In this document: piece by piece, positions 1 to 7,809 of the stretch
Numbering within the stretch: the first letter of the stretch is position 1
Layout: every line of letters starts with the position of its first letter
Assembly: GCA_019116405.1 (NCBI GenBank)
Contig: DXBS01000059.1
Coordinates: 1 to 35,531, forward strand
Direction: 5' to 3'
Length of the DNA stretch: 35,531 nucleotides
Source of the DNA: Candidatus Gallimonas intestinigallinarum
GTDB lineage: Bacteria; Bacillota_A; Clostridia; Christensenellales; Borkfalkiaceae
Notes under the pieces: generated by a model
The model's input: the letters and a program-made list of their open reading frames with translations, nothing else
Told to the model about the DNA's origin: nothing
The model's database searches: none
Program-made: the position numbers and the translations under genes

Positions 1-1082
1 CTGATGGCAAACAGGGCATCACCCGTCCAGCCTGTAAGGTCGCCCGATTCAAAATCGCCGTTGGGGAGCTGATTGGTTGCATGTTCTACATCGAGCTGCT
101 CTTTGAGAACATCGCCGGAATAGCGCGCGGGGAAGACCGTCTCGTTGTCGACAATCGGCTCCTCTCCTTCCGGATAATACATGCGGAAGGAATCCGCCGT
201 AAGCGCCATGAACGAACCCGTGAGCGTTTCGTCGGAGAGGCGAACGAACAGCGTCTTTCCGAGGTGTTCCGCAGGAACTTCATAGGCATATTCCGTAAGT
301 CCGATGGAACGATAAGGATCGGAGAACATATAGTTGTTGAAGGTCGCGATCGCATTGCCGCTCTCTTTGTCCACCAGTTCGACCTTCAGGCTCTTATGCG
401 CACCTCCTCCCAATTTGAAGGAAACCCACCCGCTCCCGCCGAGGACAAAATCGGAGGAAGTGATGGTGCCCGTCTTTGCCTCACCGGTAAAGCCGTTTGC
501 CTGATCAAATCCGTCGAGGTAGTAATCGCCGTCCTGATTGACGGTGGGCACGGGATCGTATCCGTTTGTATCGAAATAGGTCAGGTTTTCTCCGACTGCA
601 AACCCCGCGTCGTCGCTCATCGTCCAGCCGGTGAGATCGCCCGTTTCAAACCCGCCGTTTTGGATATTGTTGGCGGATGTATCGACGACGCTGATCTTTG
701 CGCTCACCGAGAAGAGTGCAGTGCCGTTCTGTGCGACGTCGAGCGTAAAGGACTTTTCTCCCACGGTGGAGACGGTCACTTCAAAACGGTTGTTGCGCAC
801 GTCCCCCGTTTCCAGTCCCTCGGACGTGCTGCTGAGCGTATAGGTCACGCCCTCCGCCGCGATGTTCCTCACATAATCGGAAAGTGTATAAGAGACCGTC
901 CGCTCCGATTTGAGAAGGTCTTCGCCATACAGATCGACCACCACATCCTGCGCGTCCGCGATCTTTTCGGGGACAGTCGGCTCCTCCTGTGTGGGAGGCG
1001 TTTCTTCCTGCGTACAGCCCGCAAGAATCAGCCCAACCGCCGCCATGATTGAAAGGATCGCGATGCAAATAATTTTCTTCAT
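1..1082 (-). CDS. Modular glycan-binding-like lipoprotein (partial, C-terminus outside window)
   Basis: The 360 visible residues start at an ATG preceded by GGAGTGGAAAG and run off the left edge. A signal peptide ends in a good lipobox (LILAGC, Cys23), so the protein should be anchored to the outer face of the membrane. Residues about 140-301 form a beta-sandwich-like module that opens with NGGFETGDLTGW, contains FKLGGG and FNNYMFSDPYRS, and closes near SFRMYY. A second copy opens at about residue 338 (NGDFESGDLTGW) and is cut by the edge. The same module occurs three to four times in the lipoprotein at 2739-5237. No catalytic motif is visible in the part seen. Such galactose-binding-like modules usually bind carbohydrate; that role, and fructan as ligand because of the adjacent GH32 gene, are inferences. 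A catalytic domain may lie beyond the edge. Confidence 0.85.
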   Translation of the reverse strand, partial: MKKIICIAILSIMAAVGLILAGCTQEETPPTQEEPTVPEKIADAQDVVVDLYGEDLLKSERTVSYTLSDYVRNIAAEGVTYTLSSTSEGLETGDVRNNRFEVTVSTVGEKSFTLDVAQNGTALFSVSAKISVVDTSANNIQNGGFETGDLTGWTMSDDAGFAVGENLTYFDTNGYDPVPTVNQDGDYYLDGFDQANGFTGEAKTGTITSSDFVLGGSGWVSFKLGGGAHKSLKVELVDKESGNAIATFNNYMFSDPYRSIGLTEYAYEVPAEHLGKTLFVRLSDETLTGSFMALTADSFRMYYPEGEEPIVDNETVFPARYSGDVLKEQLDVEHATNQLPNGDFESGDLTGWTGDALFAI

Positions 1083-1160
1083 CTTTCCACTCCTTGTTTT
1101 TTACTGCTTCGTTTTGAGTATGTGCTTCTTTGCCGCCGCCTTTCCTTGTTGCGTTCATAT

Positions 1161-1174
1161 TGCGAACGTTCTCA
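1161..1174. promoter_or_regulatory. LacI-type operator-like palindrome
   Basis: TGCGAACGTTCTCA has a perfect 8-bp core (GAACGTTC) with a central CG, typical of LacI-family operators. It lies about 80 bp upstream of the lipoprotein start at 1082. The same core occurs at 5313-5326 and 22267-22280. Only a weak promoter (TTGGCG, 16 bp, TACTTG) can be proposed beside it. Confidence 0.55.
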
Positions 1175-1237
1175 AGTATCGCTGAGCAATACGCCGCCAA
1201 GTGCGGTGTCCGGCGGCGACCCCCTGTTCGCTGCGTC

Positions 1238-2746
1238 TCAGCTGCGCATCACGCTGATCGTATAATTAAACGTCGCCTCACCTCCCTGTACATAAAATCC
1301 TACAGCCGCACCGAGCGTACCGTCGACGCGCGTCGAGAGCGCCTTTTCTCCGTTGACATACGCGGTGCAGACCTGCCCTTCCACAAAAATCGTCAGTTCA
1401 TAGGTATCCGCTTTCGGAATAGGAAACGTGACATCGGAGAAGAGGTTGGCCGAGGGATAATTTTCAAACGAGAAGGTCCCTGCGTCAGGGTCGATCACAT
1501 AGCGGTACCCGTCCGCGGCGCTGTGTCCGACCGAATATCCCGCCCGGACGAACTCGCCCGAGACCGTGCAGCGCAGCATATACGTCTGCGGCAGCGAGCC
1601 GATCTCCTCCGTCCTGCCGCTTGTGCCGCGCACGCCGATGCTGTCGGATGCGATTTCTTCGCTGAAAACCGCCTCCTGCGACTGCGGCGCCCGCACGCCG
1701 AGCGTTCCGTCCTCTTTCTGATAAATTTCATGTACGGCAAGGCTTCCGCCCCACTCCCAGCCGCCGATATCCTCGTTGTTCGTCTTCGTCGGGACCCATC
1801 CGAAAATATAGCGTTTTTCGCCGTCGCCCGCCGTCTTTGCCGCATAAAATGCTCTGCCGTCGAACATATCCGCTGCGGGTTCGATCCAGTTTTCAAGATC
1901 GCGGCTCATGACATAGCGCGTGGAGATGCGGTCGGAAAACTCCGAAAAGACAAGGTACCACCAATCGCCCATCCTGAACAGATCGGGACACTCGTGCGTG
2001 TGATATTTCGCGGGAGCGTAGAGCGGATCGCGCAGATTCCATGTTTTGAGATCGTCGCTCGCAAGCATGGCCGTGACGCCTCTTGCGGACTCTGCACCCT
2101 CCGTCAGCCGTGCGGCAAGGAGCATCTTATAGTCCCCCTCCGCTTCGTCATAATAGACGTATGGGTCGCGCCAGTCGTCGCTCATATACTGCGACGGCGC
2201 GTAGAACGTATCTTCCGGGATCTTACGCCAGCGCACCATGTCCTCGCTGACCGCATGCATGATCGCCTCTTTGGGTTTTCCCGTTCCGAGATACGAAGCG
2301 TTGTTGCCCGTATAAAAGATATGGTACAAGCCCTCTTTATCCTTGATGATCCCGCCCGTAAACACGTTGTTATCCTGCTGTGAAGGAGAACCGCGGCGAA
2401 TGACCGTTCCGAGGTTTTCATAGGATACAAAATCTTCGGTGACGAGCAGATCCCAGTCGACGCCCGCGCCGTACGTGGCAACATTGCGGTAATCATGCAG
2501 GTAATAGAGGTAATATTTCCCGTCCTCGTAATAGGGAATGACATCCGCAAGTGCGCCCGTCTCGGGACGGTAAAAGATCGCCTCCTCCGTCTCAGGTTCC
2601 GTCGGCGTATAGTATACGAGCTCCGGGGACGCCGAGCACGCCGTGCCGGCAAAGAGCAGCCCCGTCAAAAGCACGGCTGCCGCTTTTTTCAGATAAGAAA
2701 CGCCTTTTCGCGCGCCTGATTTGCGCCGTAAATGTTGATCAGACAT
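1238..2746 (-). CDS. GH32-family glycoside hydrolase, lipoprotein (fructanase-like)
   Basis: This 502-residue protein is a five-bladed beta-propeller glycosidase of family GH32, which cleaves beta-fructosides such as levan, inulin or sucrose. The motif WRDPYVYYD places the transition-state Asp at about 194, and HECPDLF places the acid/base Glu at 252. The usual WMNDPNG nucleophile motif is replaced by LADVIPYY, where Asp68 is the probable nucleophile. Residues about 385-500 form the C-terminal beta-sandwich. A hydrophobic N-terminus ending near Cys37 (AGTAC, a poor lipobox) suggests a membrane-anchored extracellular enzyme. The start was set at 2746 because CAGGGGG lies just upstream and the ATG overlaps the stop of the preceding gene by 8 bp, which implies translational coupling. 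An in-frame ATG further upstream lies inside that gene. The substrate is uncertain because the N-terminal motif is atypical. Confidence 0.9.
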   Translation of the reverse strand: MSDQHLRRKSGARKGVSYLKKAAAVLLTGLLFAGTACSASPELVYYTPTEPETEEAIFYRPETGALADVIPYYEDGKYYLYYLHDYRNVATYGAGVDWDLLVTEDFVSYENLGTVIRRGSPSQQDNNVFTGGIIKDKEGLYHIFYTGNNASYLGTGKPKEAIMHAVSEDMVRWRKIPEDTFYAPSQYMSDDWRDPYVYYDEAEGDYKMLLAARLTEGAESARGVTAMLASDDLKTWNLRDPLYAPAKYHTHECPDLFRMGDWWYLVFSEFSDRISTRYVMSRDLENWIEPAADMFDGRAFYAAKTAGDGEKRYIFGWVPTKTNNEDIGGWEWGGSLAVHEIYQKEDGTLGVRAPQSQEAVFSEEIASDSIGVRGTSGRTEEIGSLPQTYMLRCTVSGEFVRAGYSVGHSAADGYRYVIDPDAGTFSFENYPSANLFSDVTFPIPKADTYELTIFVEGQVCTAYVNGEKALSTRVDGTLGAAVGFYVQGGEATFNYTISVMRS

Positions 2747-5237
2747 AAGCTGCCCCCTGATACCCTGCCATAAAAGTCGTATCGTCCTTCGGATCATCCG
2801 TCGGCCTGCCGTCGATCACGGGCGGCGTGTCGTACTGTGTTACGACTTCGTCCACCGTGATTGCGCCGAAATTGGTTGTGAGTGTATCTTCGATGACAAA
2901 ATAGCAATATTCGCCGTTGTACTCTTCCGGGATCCGGTACGCATACCGCGTCATCGTCATGCTGCGGTATGGATCGGAGAAGAGATAGTTGTTGAATACC
3001 GCAATCTCTTCATCCTGTATGCCGTCCACATAGCGCATGAGCTTGAATCTCAGCCCCTCGGAATTTCCGCCGCCCAATTTGAAGGTGATCCACCCGTTCG
3101 CCACAAACGCCTGCGAATAGATATTCCCGCGGAAAGATTCGTTGGAGAACCCGTTGAGGAAATAGGTGCCCGTCTTGTTGAAAACGGGAATATTATTGGG
3201 ATAGAACGCCTCGAAATAAGTCGTCTCACTGGAGACGCGGTAGGATGAAAACGCGTTCGGATCGGCAGAGAACCAGCCCGACGAGCCCTGTTCGAACCCA
3301 CCGTTCCTGAGCAATTCCCCCGCGCCGTCCAGACCGAGATGCTGCGTAAGATCGCTGAAATACGGCACCATATAACCCGCGGGATAGATGTTCTTATCCT
3401 CGGCGATCGTGATAGAATCGGTGCGATCGGAGATCGCGGCGACACTGCCGGAAAAGACGTCGGGCGCGATCTCGTAATACGTCTGCACGCTGTCGAGGCT
3501 GAGCGCGCCGAACGAAGCGGTCTTCTCCTCGTCTACCAGCATGAAAAAGCATATTTCACCCATATATTTTGCTGGGATCTGATAGCCGTACGTCGTGAGC
3601 GCCATGCTGCGGTAGGGATCGGAAAAGAGATAGTTGTTAAACCGGGTGATCTCGGTATGATTGCCGTCCTCTTCGTACTTCATCAGCCTGAGCGAAAGCG
3701 TTTCAAGGTTATTGCCGCCCAGCTTGAAGGTAATAAACCCGCTGCCGCCGACAGTAAACGCGCGCGAATACAGCGTTCCCGTCCCGGCGAATCCTGACAT
3801 ATCGCCGCCGAGATATCCGCCCGTCAGGAATTTTCCGTCCGCCCCATAGACGGGCGGATTGTTCGTGTAAATGTCGGCAAAGAAAGGCGCGTCTTCGTAG
3901 ATCGCATAGCCTTCCATATCGACGGTAAACCAGTTTTCCAGCGTTTCAAAATCGCCGTCCAGTTCCAAGGGCGCCTCTTCGGGGCGGAGATAATGGTCCA
4001 GATCGTACGGCTCACCTTGCATAAAACCGGCGCCGAATACGCTCATATCATCGGGGACGTCGTCCGTAAGGTGATATTCCGTCACCTCAAGATCACTGTT
4101 CCGGTCGGTATCGTCGAGGACAAACCTGCACCGCGTTCCGCTCAGTCCATCCGTCACATATATGTAACTGCTCTCCGTTTTTCTCCAGTTGTTGAATATG
4201 GCAAGCTCCTCGCCCTGTTCGGAGACAAGCCGCAGTTTGAGCCCTTCCGCATTGCCGCCCTTCAGCGTAAAGGCGAGGTTGTCTGTCAACGTAAACCAGG
4301 GAGAATATGCGCGCTGTGTACCGTTCCCGCCCTCGTAGCCGACCCAATCGGAACCGTTGTTTTTCTCAGAAGAGAATCCCGCCTCATACATAGCGGAAAC
4401 ATCAGGCGCCTCCTCGTAATAGGTGCGGAAACTATCGGCAGTAATGCCGCCGAAATCTGCCGATGCGCCGTCATGCAGCTGAAAATACAACGATCTGCCC
4501 ATGTACGCATCGGGGATCCTGTAAAAATACTCCGTCAGTCCCAGGCTGCGGTACGGATCGCTGAACGCATAATTGTTAAAAACCGCGACCGTTTCTTCCC
4601 CGCACATCAGCGACAGCGAGACGTCCTCGGAACAGCCTCCGCCCAGTTTGAACGTAATATAGCCGCTGCCGCCCGCAAGAAATTCGGAAGAGCGGATATC
4701 GCCCGTCTTTCCTTCGCGATTCAGACCGTCCGCCATACCGAAGCTATCCAAAAAATACCAGCCGTCCTGTCCGACGGAAGGCGTGGGCGTATAGAGATTG
4801 TCAAAATAGGTTACTTCGTCGCAAACGTCAAATAAAAGATCGCCCTCCCAGCCTTCCAGCGTGCCGCTTTCAAATCCGCCGTTCACAAGGTTATAGTTTG
4901 CAGTGGAAGTGAAGCTGAGTGAGAGTCTGAGCGCTTCCTCTCCCTCCGCGCCGAGATAGACGTCAAACGTACCCTCCCTGAGCCCGGAAAGGCGGACACG
5001 ATCTTCCATGACGGTAAACTCCAGACCATCGGCATAGGCGCCGCAGTTTTCCGCGTCTGGAAGGTAGTCCGCAAATTTTATATCGTAATAATCGCGGACA
5101 CAGAGCGTTTCATAGTCATACAGGTCGACACTGATTTGTTTATCTGCCTGCGAACATCCCGTCGCAAGCACCGCGGCGCCTGCACAAGCCGCAAGTGAAA
5201 GTGCCCCGATCACTGCAACCGCTACGTTTTTTCTCAT
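2739..5237 (-). CDS. Multi-module glycan-binding-like lipoprotein without catalytic domain
   Basis: The 832-residue protein has a signal peptide ending near Cys28 (LATGC). After about 115 residues it is made almost wholly of repeats: module A about 115-275, a degenerate module B about 280-395 that lacks the NGGFE opening, module C about 425-590 and module D about 640-805. Modules A, C and D share FKLGG, FNNY-FSDPYRS and a Y-IP-Y-G segment with the lipoprotein at 1-1082. No glycosidase signature is visible, so it looks like a stand-alone surface glycan-binding protein that feeds the coupled GH32 enzyme downstream. That role is inferred from architecture and context. The gene is first in its operon, behind a strong promoter (5337-5365) and a perfect palindromic operator (5313-5326). 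It could instead carry a cryptic enzyme domain that cannot be recognised by eye. Confidence 0.88.
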   Translation of the reverse strand: MRKNVAVAVIGALSLAACAGAAVLATGCSQADKQISVDLYDYETLCVRDYYDIKFADYLPDAENCGAYADGLEFTVMEDRVRLSGLREGTFDVYLGAEGEEALRLSLSFTSTANYNLVNGGFESGTLEGWEGDLLFDVCDEVTYFDNLYTPTPSVGQDGWYFLDSFGMADGLNREGKTGDIRSSEFLAGGSGYITFKLGGGCSEDVSLSLMCGEETVAVFNNYAFSDPYRSLGLTEYFYRIPDAYMGRSLYFQLHDGASADFGGITADSFRTYYEEAPDVSAMYEAGFSSEKNNGSDWVGYEGGNGTQRAYSPWFTLTDNLAFTLKGGNAEGLKLRLVSEQGEELAIFNNWRKTESSYIYVTDGLSGTRCRFVLDDTDRNSDLEVTEYHLTDDVPDDMSVFGAGFMQGEPYDLDHYLRPEEAPLELDGDFETLENWFTVDMEGYAIYEDAPFFADIYTNNPPVYGADGKFLTGGYLGGDMSGFAGTGTLYSRAFTVGGSGFITFKLGGNNLETLSLRLMKYEEDGNHTEITRFNNYLFSDPYRSMALTTYGYQIPAKYMGEICFFMLVDEEKTASFGALSLDSVQTYYEIAPDVFSGSVAAISDRTDSITIAEDKNIYPAGYMVPYFSDLTQHLGLDGAGELLRNGGFEQGSSGWFSADPNAFSSYRVSSETTYFEAFYPNNIPVFNKTGTYFLNGFSNESFRGNIYSQAFVANGWITFKLGGGNSEGLRFKLMRYVDGIQDEEIAVFNNYLFSDPYRSMTMTRYAYRIPEEYNGEYCYFVIEDTLTTNFGAITVDEVVTQYDTPPVIDGRPTDDPKDDTTFMAGYQGAAYV

Positions 5238-5282
5238 CCTGTTCCCTCTTTTGTTCCGTTCATTTTTTCGTTTTTTCCATGG

Positions 5283-5294
5283 GCAATCGTTTGC
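5283..5294. promoter_or_regulatory. Secondary LacI-type operator-like site
   Basis: GCAATCGTTTGC is a palindrome around a central CG apart from one base pair. Its centre is 31 bp, about three helical turns, from the centre of the perfect operator at 5313-5326 and on the leader side of the 5237 gene. The spacing would suit co-operative or looped binding; that is inference. Confidence 0.35.
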
Positions 5295-5312
5295 ATTTGC
5301 CTATTTTTGATA

Positions 5313-5326
5313 TGAGAACGTTCTCA
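5313..5326. promoter_or_regulatory. Perfect LacI-type operator
   Basis: TGAGAACGTTCTCA is a perfect 14-bp palindrome. It begins about ten bases downstream of the -10 box of the promoter at 5337-5365, so a bound repressor would cover the transcription start of the lipoprotein/GH32 operon. The cognate LacI protein is not certain: it may be the one at 6298-7293 or one outside the window. Confidence 0.7.
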
Positions 5327-5336
5327 ATTCGCACAC

Positions 5337-5365
5337 ATTGTAGCATAGAAAACAAGAACTGTCAA
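5337..5365 (-). promoter_or_regulatory. Sigma-A promoter of the lipoprotein/GH32 operon
   Basis: On the minus strand TTGACA (5360-5365) and TACAAT (5337-5342) are separated by exactly 17 bp. The gene start at 5237 is about 100 bp downstream, with the operator between. Confidence 0.8.
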
Positions 5366-5470
5366 TAGTTCTGCCCAAAATTTCACAATGTATTTTTTTG
5401 TTCGCCCATTTTTTGATGAAAACGATCATTCTGCTTGTATGCAATCAAAAATGGCGCATACCGATTGTTC

Positions 5471-5534
5471 TCAAAAAATATGCACTCCTCTCTCTTTTTT
5501 GATTCTTTTTTGGGGGAAAAGAGAGAGAAGTGCA
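5471..5534 (-). terminator. Rho-independent terminator-like hairpin
   Basis: Arms of 18 nt (5481-5498 and 5517-5534) pair with one mismatch. On the minus strand the stem is followed by ATATTTTTTGA. It would end transcripts of the broken gene at 5559-6058 before the next promoter. Confidence 0.6.
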
Positions 5535-5558
5535 ATGGAATGAACGCGTCGTAGATAC

Positions 5559-6058
5559 CTACCTCACAGGAAACGGGAATACCACGCCCCGACAGCCTCG
5601 AATTAGCATAGCACGGCACAAACCAGAACTGCGTCTGGAAGGCGGGTCAGTACTTGCCCGCGGCCGCCCCATATTCGCGGCTGCCGTGCTCGGTTCCGTT
5701 ACCTGAATGGTGAGCGGAGCGCTGTCCACCCCGTTCACGGTGCAGACAACGGTATGTTCGCCCACAGACTGCGAGGAGAACGCGAGCGTCGTTCCGCTGC
5801 CTTCTGCGACTTCCCCGTCCATTTTCCACTCGATGCTCTCAATCTTTGCCGTGGAGGGCAGAACAGATGCACGGATGGCAGCGGACTGCATCGTGCTGAT
5901 GCTCGGCTTATTCGAGGTCAGCGTCACCCCCGGTACAACGTGCGATTGCCCGCGTCCGTCTCCTCTGCCCGCACAGCATGCGGCAGTGCGGCAGCTCCGA
6001 CAACTGTGCTCGCCGCAAATAAGCCGAGCGCGATTGTCGCAAACATCATGCGCTTCAT
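5559..6058 (-). pseudogene. Decayed secreted protein with Ig-like domain
   Basis: An ATG at 6058 with a good GGAGGGG site opens a signal peptide (MKRMMFATIALGLFAAS, then a cleavage region ending in AVRAEE). That frame stops after 44 residues. A different frame continues with an Ig-like segment: VTLTSNKPSIS, then KIESIEWKMDG, then VGEHTVVCTVNG. The frameshift lies at about 5935-5955. Beyond about 5700 the frame degrades into low-complexity sequence and ends at 5559. The promoter and two operators upstream are intact, so this was probably a regulated extracellular glycan-active protein that lost its body by deletion. What the missing domain did cannot be read from the remnant. Confidence 0.65.
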
Positions 6059-6080
6059 AATTTCCCCTCCGTCATAGTTT

Positions 6081-6096
6081 ATGTAAACGTTTACAT
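6081..6096. promoter_or_regulatory. Perfect LacI/CcpA-type operator
   Basis: ATGTAAACGTTTACAT is a perfect 16-bp palindrome in the intergenic region between the divergent remnant (5559-6058) and LacI gene (6298). It also fits the catabolite-response consensus WTGNAANCGNWNNCW, so it could be bound by the adjacent LacI protein, by CcpA, or by both. Confidence 0.7.
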
Positions 6097-6125
6097 TTCC
6101 CTTAAAAAAATATGCCTTGCATAAA

Positions 6126-6141
6126 ATGTAAACGTTTTCAC
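6126..6141. promoter_or_regulatory. Second LacI/CcpA-type operator
   Basis: ATGTAAACGTTTTCAC is an imperfect copy of the palindrome at 6081-6096. The centres are 45 bp apart. This copy lies immediately downstream of the minus-strand -10 box (6148-6153), the classic position for repression. Confidence 0.65.
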
Positions 6142-6147
6142 GTGAGC

Positions 6148-6176
6148 ATACTATCATATAAATGGCGGCTTGTCAA
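6148..6176 (-). promoter_or_regulatory. Sigma-A promoter reading into the decayed secreted-protein gene
   Basis: Minus-strand TTGACA (6171-6176), a 17-bp spacer and TAGTAT (6148-6153). It is followed by two operators and then the start at 6058. Confidence 0.75.
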
Positions 6177-6238
6177 TAGTTTATGAAAAAATTTTTCGAC
6201 AATTTTTATATTTTTTCTTTTTTTTGTCGGTTTGTATC

Positions 6239-6267
6239 TTTACAAACTAAAGTATTTCAATTATAAT
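6239..6267 (+). promoter_or_regulatory. Sigma-A promoter of the LacI-family gene
   Basis: TTTACA (6239-6244), a 17-bp spacer and TATAAT (6262-6267), about 30 bp before the ATG at 6298. The -35 box lies in an interrupted palindrome (TTTGTA-4-TACAAA, 6231-6246) that could be a further control site. Confidence 0.7.
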
Positions 6268-6297
6268 ATAACTAACTCAGCTGTTGATGGAGGAACT

Positions 6298-7293
6298 ATG
6301 GTAACCATCAAAGACGTTGCCAAATATGCCGGCGTATCCAGCGCCACCGCTTCCCGCGCGATCCGCAATATCGGATACATGCGGCCGGAGACAAGGGAAA
6401 AAGTCCTTCAGGCTGTGGAGGCACTTGGCTATATTGCCGATCAGGCGGCGCAGCAGCTGAAAAACGGCATGAGCAATGTCGTCGGGATCATTGTTTCCGA
6501 CGTCAATAACTACTTTTATAATCTTGCCATCTCCATGCTGACAAAGCGGTTAAGATCGGACGGAAAGACGGTCATGCTGGCATACAGCAATGAGGACAGC
6601 GAGGAGGAGCGCGAATGCTTCCGCACCCTGCTTGCGGCAAAAGTATGCGCGATCATTTTTACTCCGGTCACCGATCAAAATTATGATTTGGTGCGCCGCA
6701 CGATGGAAAACGGCATCCGCGTCACGCAACTCTATCGTCGCGTATACGGAAATGTCAATGCCATTGTATTTGACGACGAGGACAGCGCGTATATTGCAGC
6801 GAAGCACTTGTTTGAAATCGGATGCAAGCGACCGCTGCTGATCGACGTCAGCTACTACAATCTGAAATCAGATCATGTCATCCCCAATCGTACAAATGGA
6901 TTCCTCCGTGCCGTGCGCGAATTCGGCATTTCGGAATACCGCTATTTTGAGCATACGCTGCTTGAAACATACGATCCTGCCTTTGAACAGCTCTTTGCCG
7001 AATTCCAACCGGACGCCGTCCTTTCCGGCAACAATACATTTACACTCGAACTGCTCAATCTGATGCAAAAGTACGGACTTCACTATCCGCAGGACGTAAA
7101 AATTGTTACATTTGACGATATCAACTGGGTCTCTCACCTTGGATTAAGCGCAATCCGACAGCCCGTCGATCAGCTTGTCGAAAAGCTCTATCCTCTCATT
7201 TTCCGCACCGACGCCCCCACGCTCATCCGGATCAAATCCGACCTCATTCTGCGTATGTCGACTACGATCCAGCCGTCTTCCACGCATGCCTGA
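6298..7293 (+). CDS. LacI-family transcriptional regulator
   Basis: The 331-residue protein starts at the ATG after GGAGG (6289-6293), which gives the standard LacI N-terminus MVTIKDVAKYAGVSSATASR. Residues 1-60 are the helix-turn-helix and hinge, including the helix sequence AAQQLKNG. The rest is the periplasmic-binding-protein-like sugar-sensing domain: VVGIIVSDVNN opens it and VTFDDINWVSHLGLSAIRQP near the end is typical. It should be a sugar-released repressor. It is divergent from the broken gene at 5559-6058 and shares an intergenic region with two palindromic operators. Those sites are its most likely targets, so it may now act chiefly on itself or on remote genes such as the GH32 operon. 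An in-frame upstream ATG at 6232 was rejected because the LacI fold begins at 6298. Confidence 0.93.
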   Translation: MVTIKDVAKYAGVSSATASRAIRNIGYMRPETREKVLQAVEALGYIADQAAQQLKNGMSNVVGIIVSDVNNYFYNLAISMLTKRLRSDGKTVMLAYSNEDSEEERECFRTLLAAKVCAIIFTPVTDQNYDLVRRTMENGIRVTQLYRRVYGNVNAIVFDDEDSAYIAAKHLFEIGCKRPLLIDVSYYNLKSDHVIPNRTNGFLRAVREFGISEYRYFEHTLLETYDPAFEQLFAEFQPDAVLSGNNTFTLELLNLMQKYGLHYPQDVKIVTFDDINWVSHLGLSAIRQPVDQLVEKLYPLIFRTDAPTLIRIKSDLILRMSTTIQPSSTHA

Positions 7294-7326
7294 TCGGCCG
7301 CAGCTTTCGCTGAACGTCTCTCTTCC

Positions 7327-7370
7327 AAAATCGACCCCATCTGCTGATACAGATGGGGTCGATTTTTCTT
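7327..7370 (+). terminator. Rho-independent terminator of the LacI gene
   Basis: A 17-bp perfect stem (7327-7343 with 7350-7366) and a 6-nt loop are followed by TTTTT-rich sequence on the plus strand. Four T residues also follow on the minus strand, so it may stop leftward transcripts too. Confidence 0.85.
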
Positions 7371-7396
7371 TCTATCAAAAAAATTTGGAGAGCGGG

Positions 7397-7621
7397 TTAT
7401 CTGTTTTCTTCCCAGAAATTTACAGCAAGATCAAACCAGCCTTCAGCGACTGTTCCCGAGCCAAGCCCGAAGCCGTGCCCTAAGCCTTGATAGACGTGAA
7501 ATTCCGTGGGAACCCCCATCGCGTCAAGCGCCTGAATACGCCGCTGCATGGTGCGCCAATTTGCAATCCCGTCCGAATCGCCCACGCAGACTAATGTGCG
7601 TGTACCATGTCATGGAAAGGT
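7397..7621 (-). pseudogene. C-terminal fragment of an alpha/beta-hydrolase (esterase)
   Basis: The minus strand encodes only the tail of a BD-FAE/acetyl-esterase-like hydrolase. It includes LVCVGDSDGIANWRTMQ, carrying the acid Asp region, and GLGHGFGLGSGTVAEGW, carrying the catalytic His, and ends NFWEENR. The nucleophile-bearing N-terminal two thirds are missing. Upstream the reading is joined, out of frame, to the start of a MATE transporter at about 7600-7625. It appears to be a deletion product at the end of the redox operon and is not expected to be active. Confidence 0.7.
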
Positions 7622-7799
7622 CGCCGAGCGTGGCGCCCGCGACCATTGCGGGATCCCCTATTTGTCCGATAAAGAACGTATCTGCAAGATTGTAGATGAC
7701 CGTCACGATCTGACTGGTGATCGTCGGTATGATAAGCCGCGCCACGGCGCGGGGAACGGGTACCGTTTCAAATAGTTCCTTTTCGGTCAGCTCTGACAT
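7622..7799 (-). pseudogene. N-terminal stub of a MATE-family efflux transporter
   Basis: The ATG at 7799 opens MSELTEKELFETVPVPRAVA. This is followed by the conserved first-helix region of MATE transporters (LADTFFIGQIGDPAMVAGATL). Homology ends after about 59 residues, where a full protein has about 450 and twelve helices. The frame then runs out of register into the esterase fragment. It starts about 10 bp after the stop of the broken aldo-keto reductase, so it was once the next operon gene. Confidence 0.75.
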
Positions 7800-7809
7800 A
7801 GCTTCGCCT

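Noticed and set aside
5383..5619. A 78-codon frame on the minus strand in the leader of the lipoprotein operon
   Set aside because: It runs through a terminator hairpin and promoter, has no ribosome site and no protein-like pattern.
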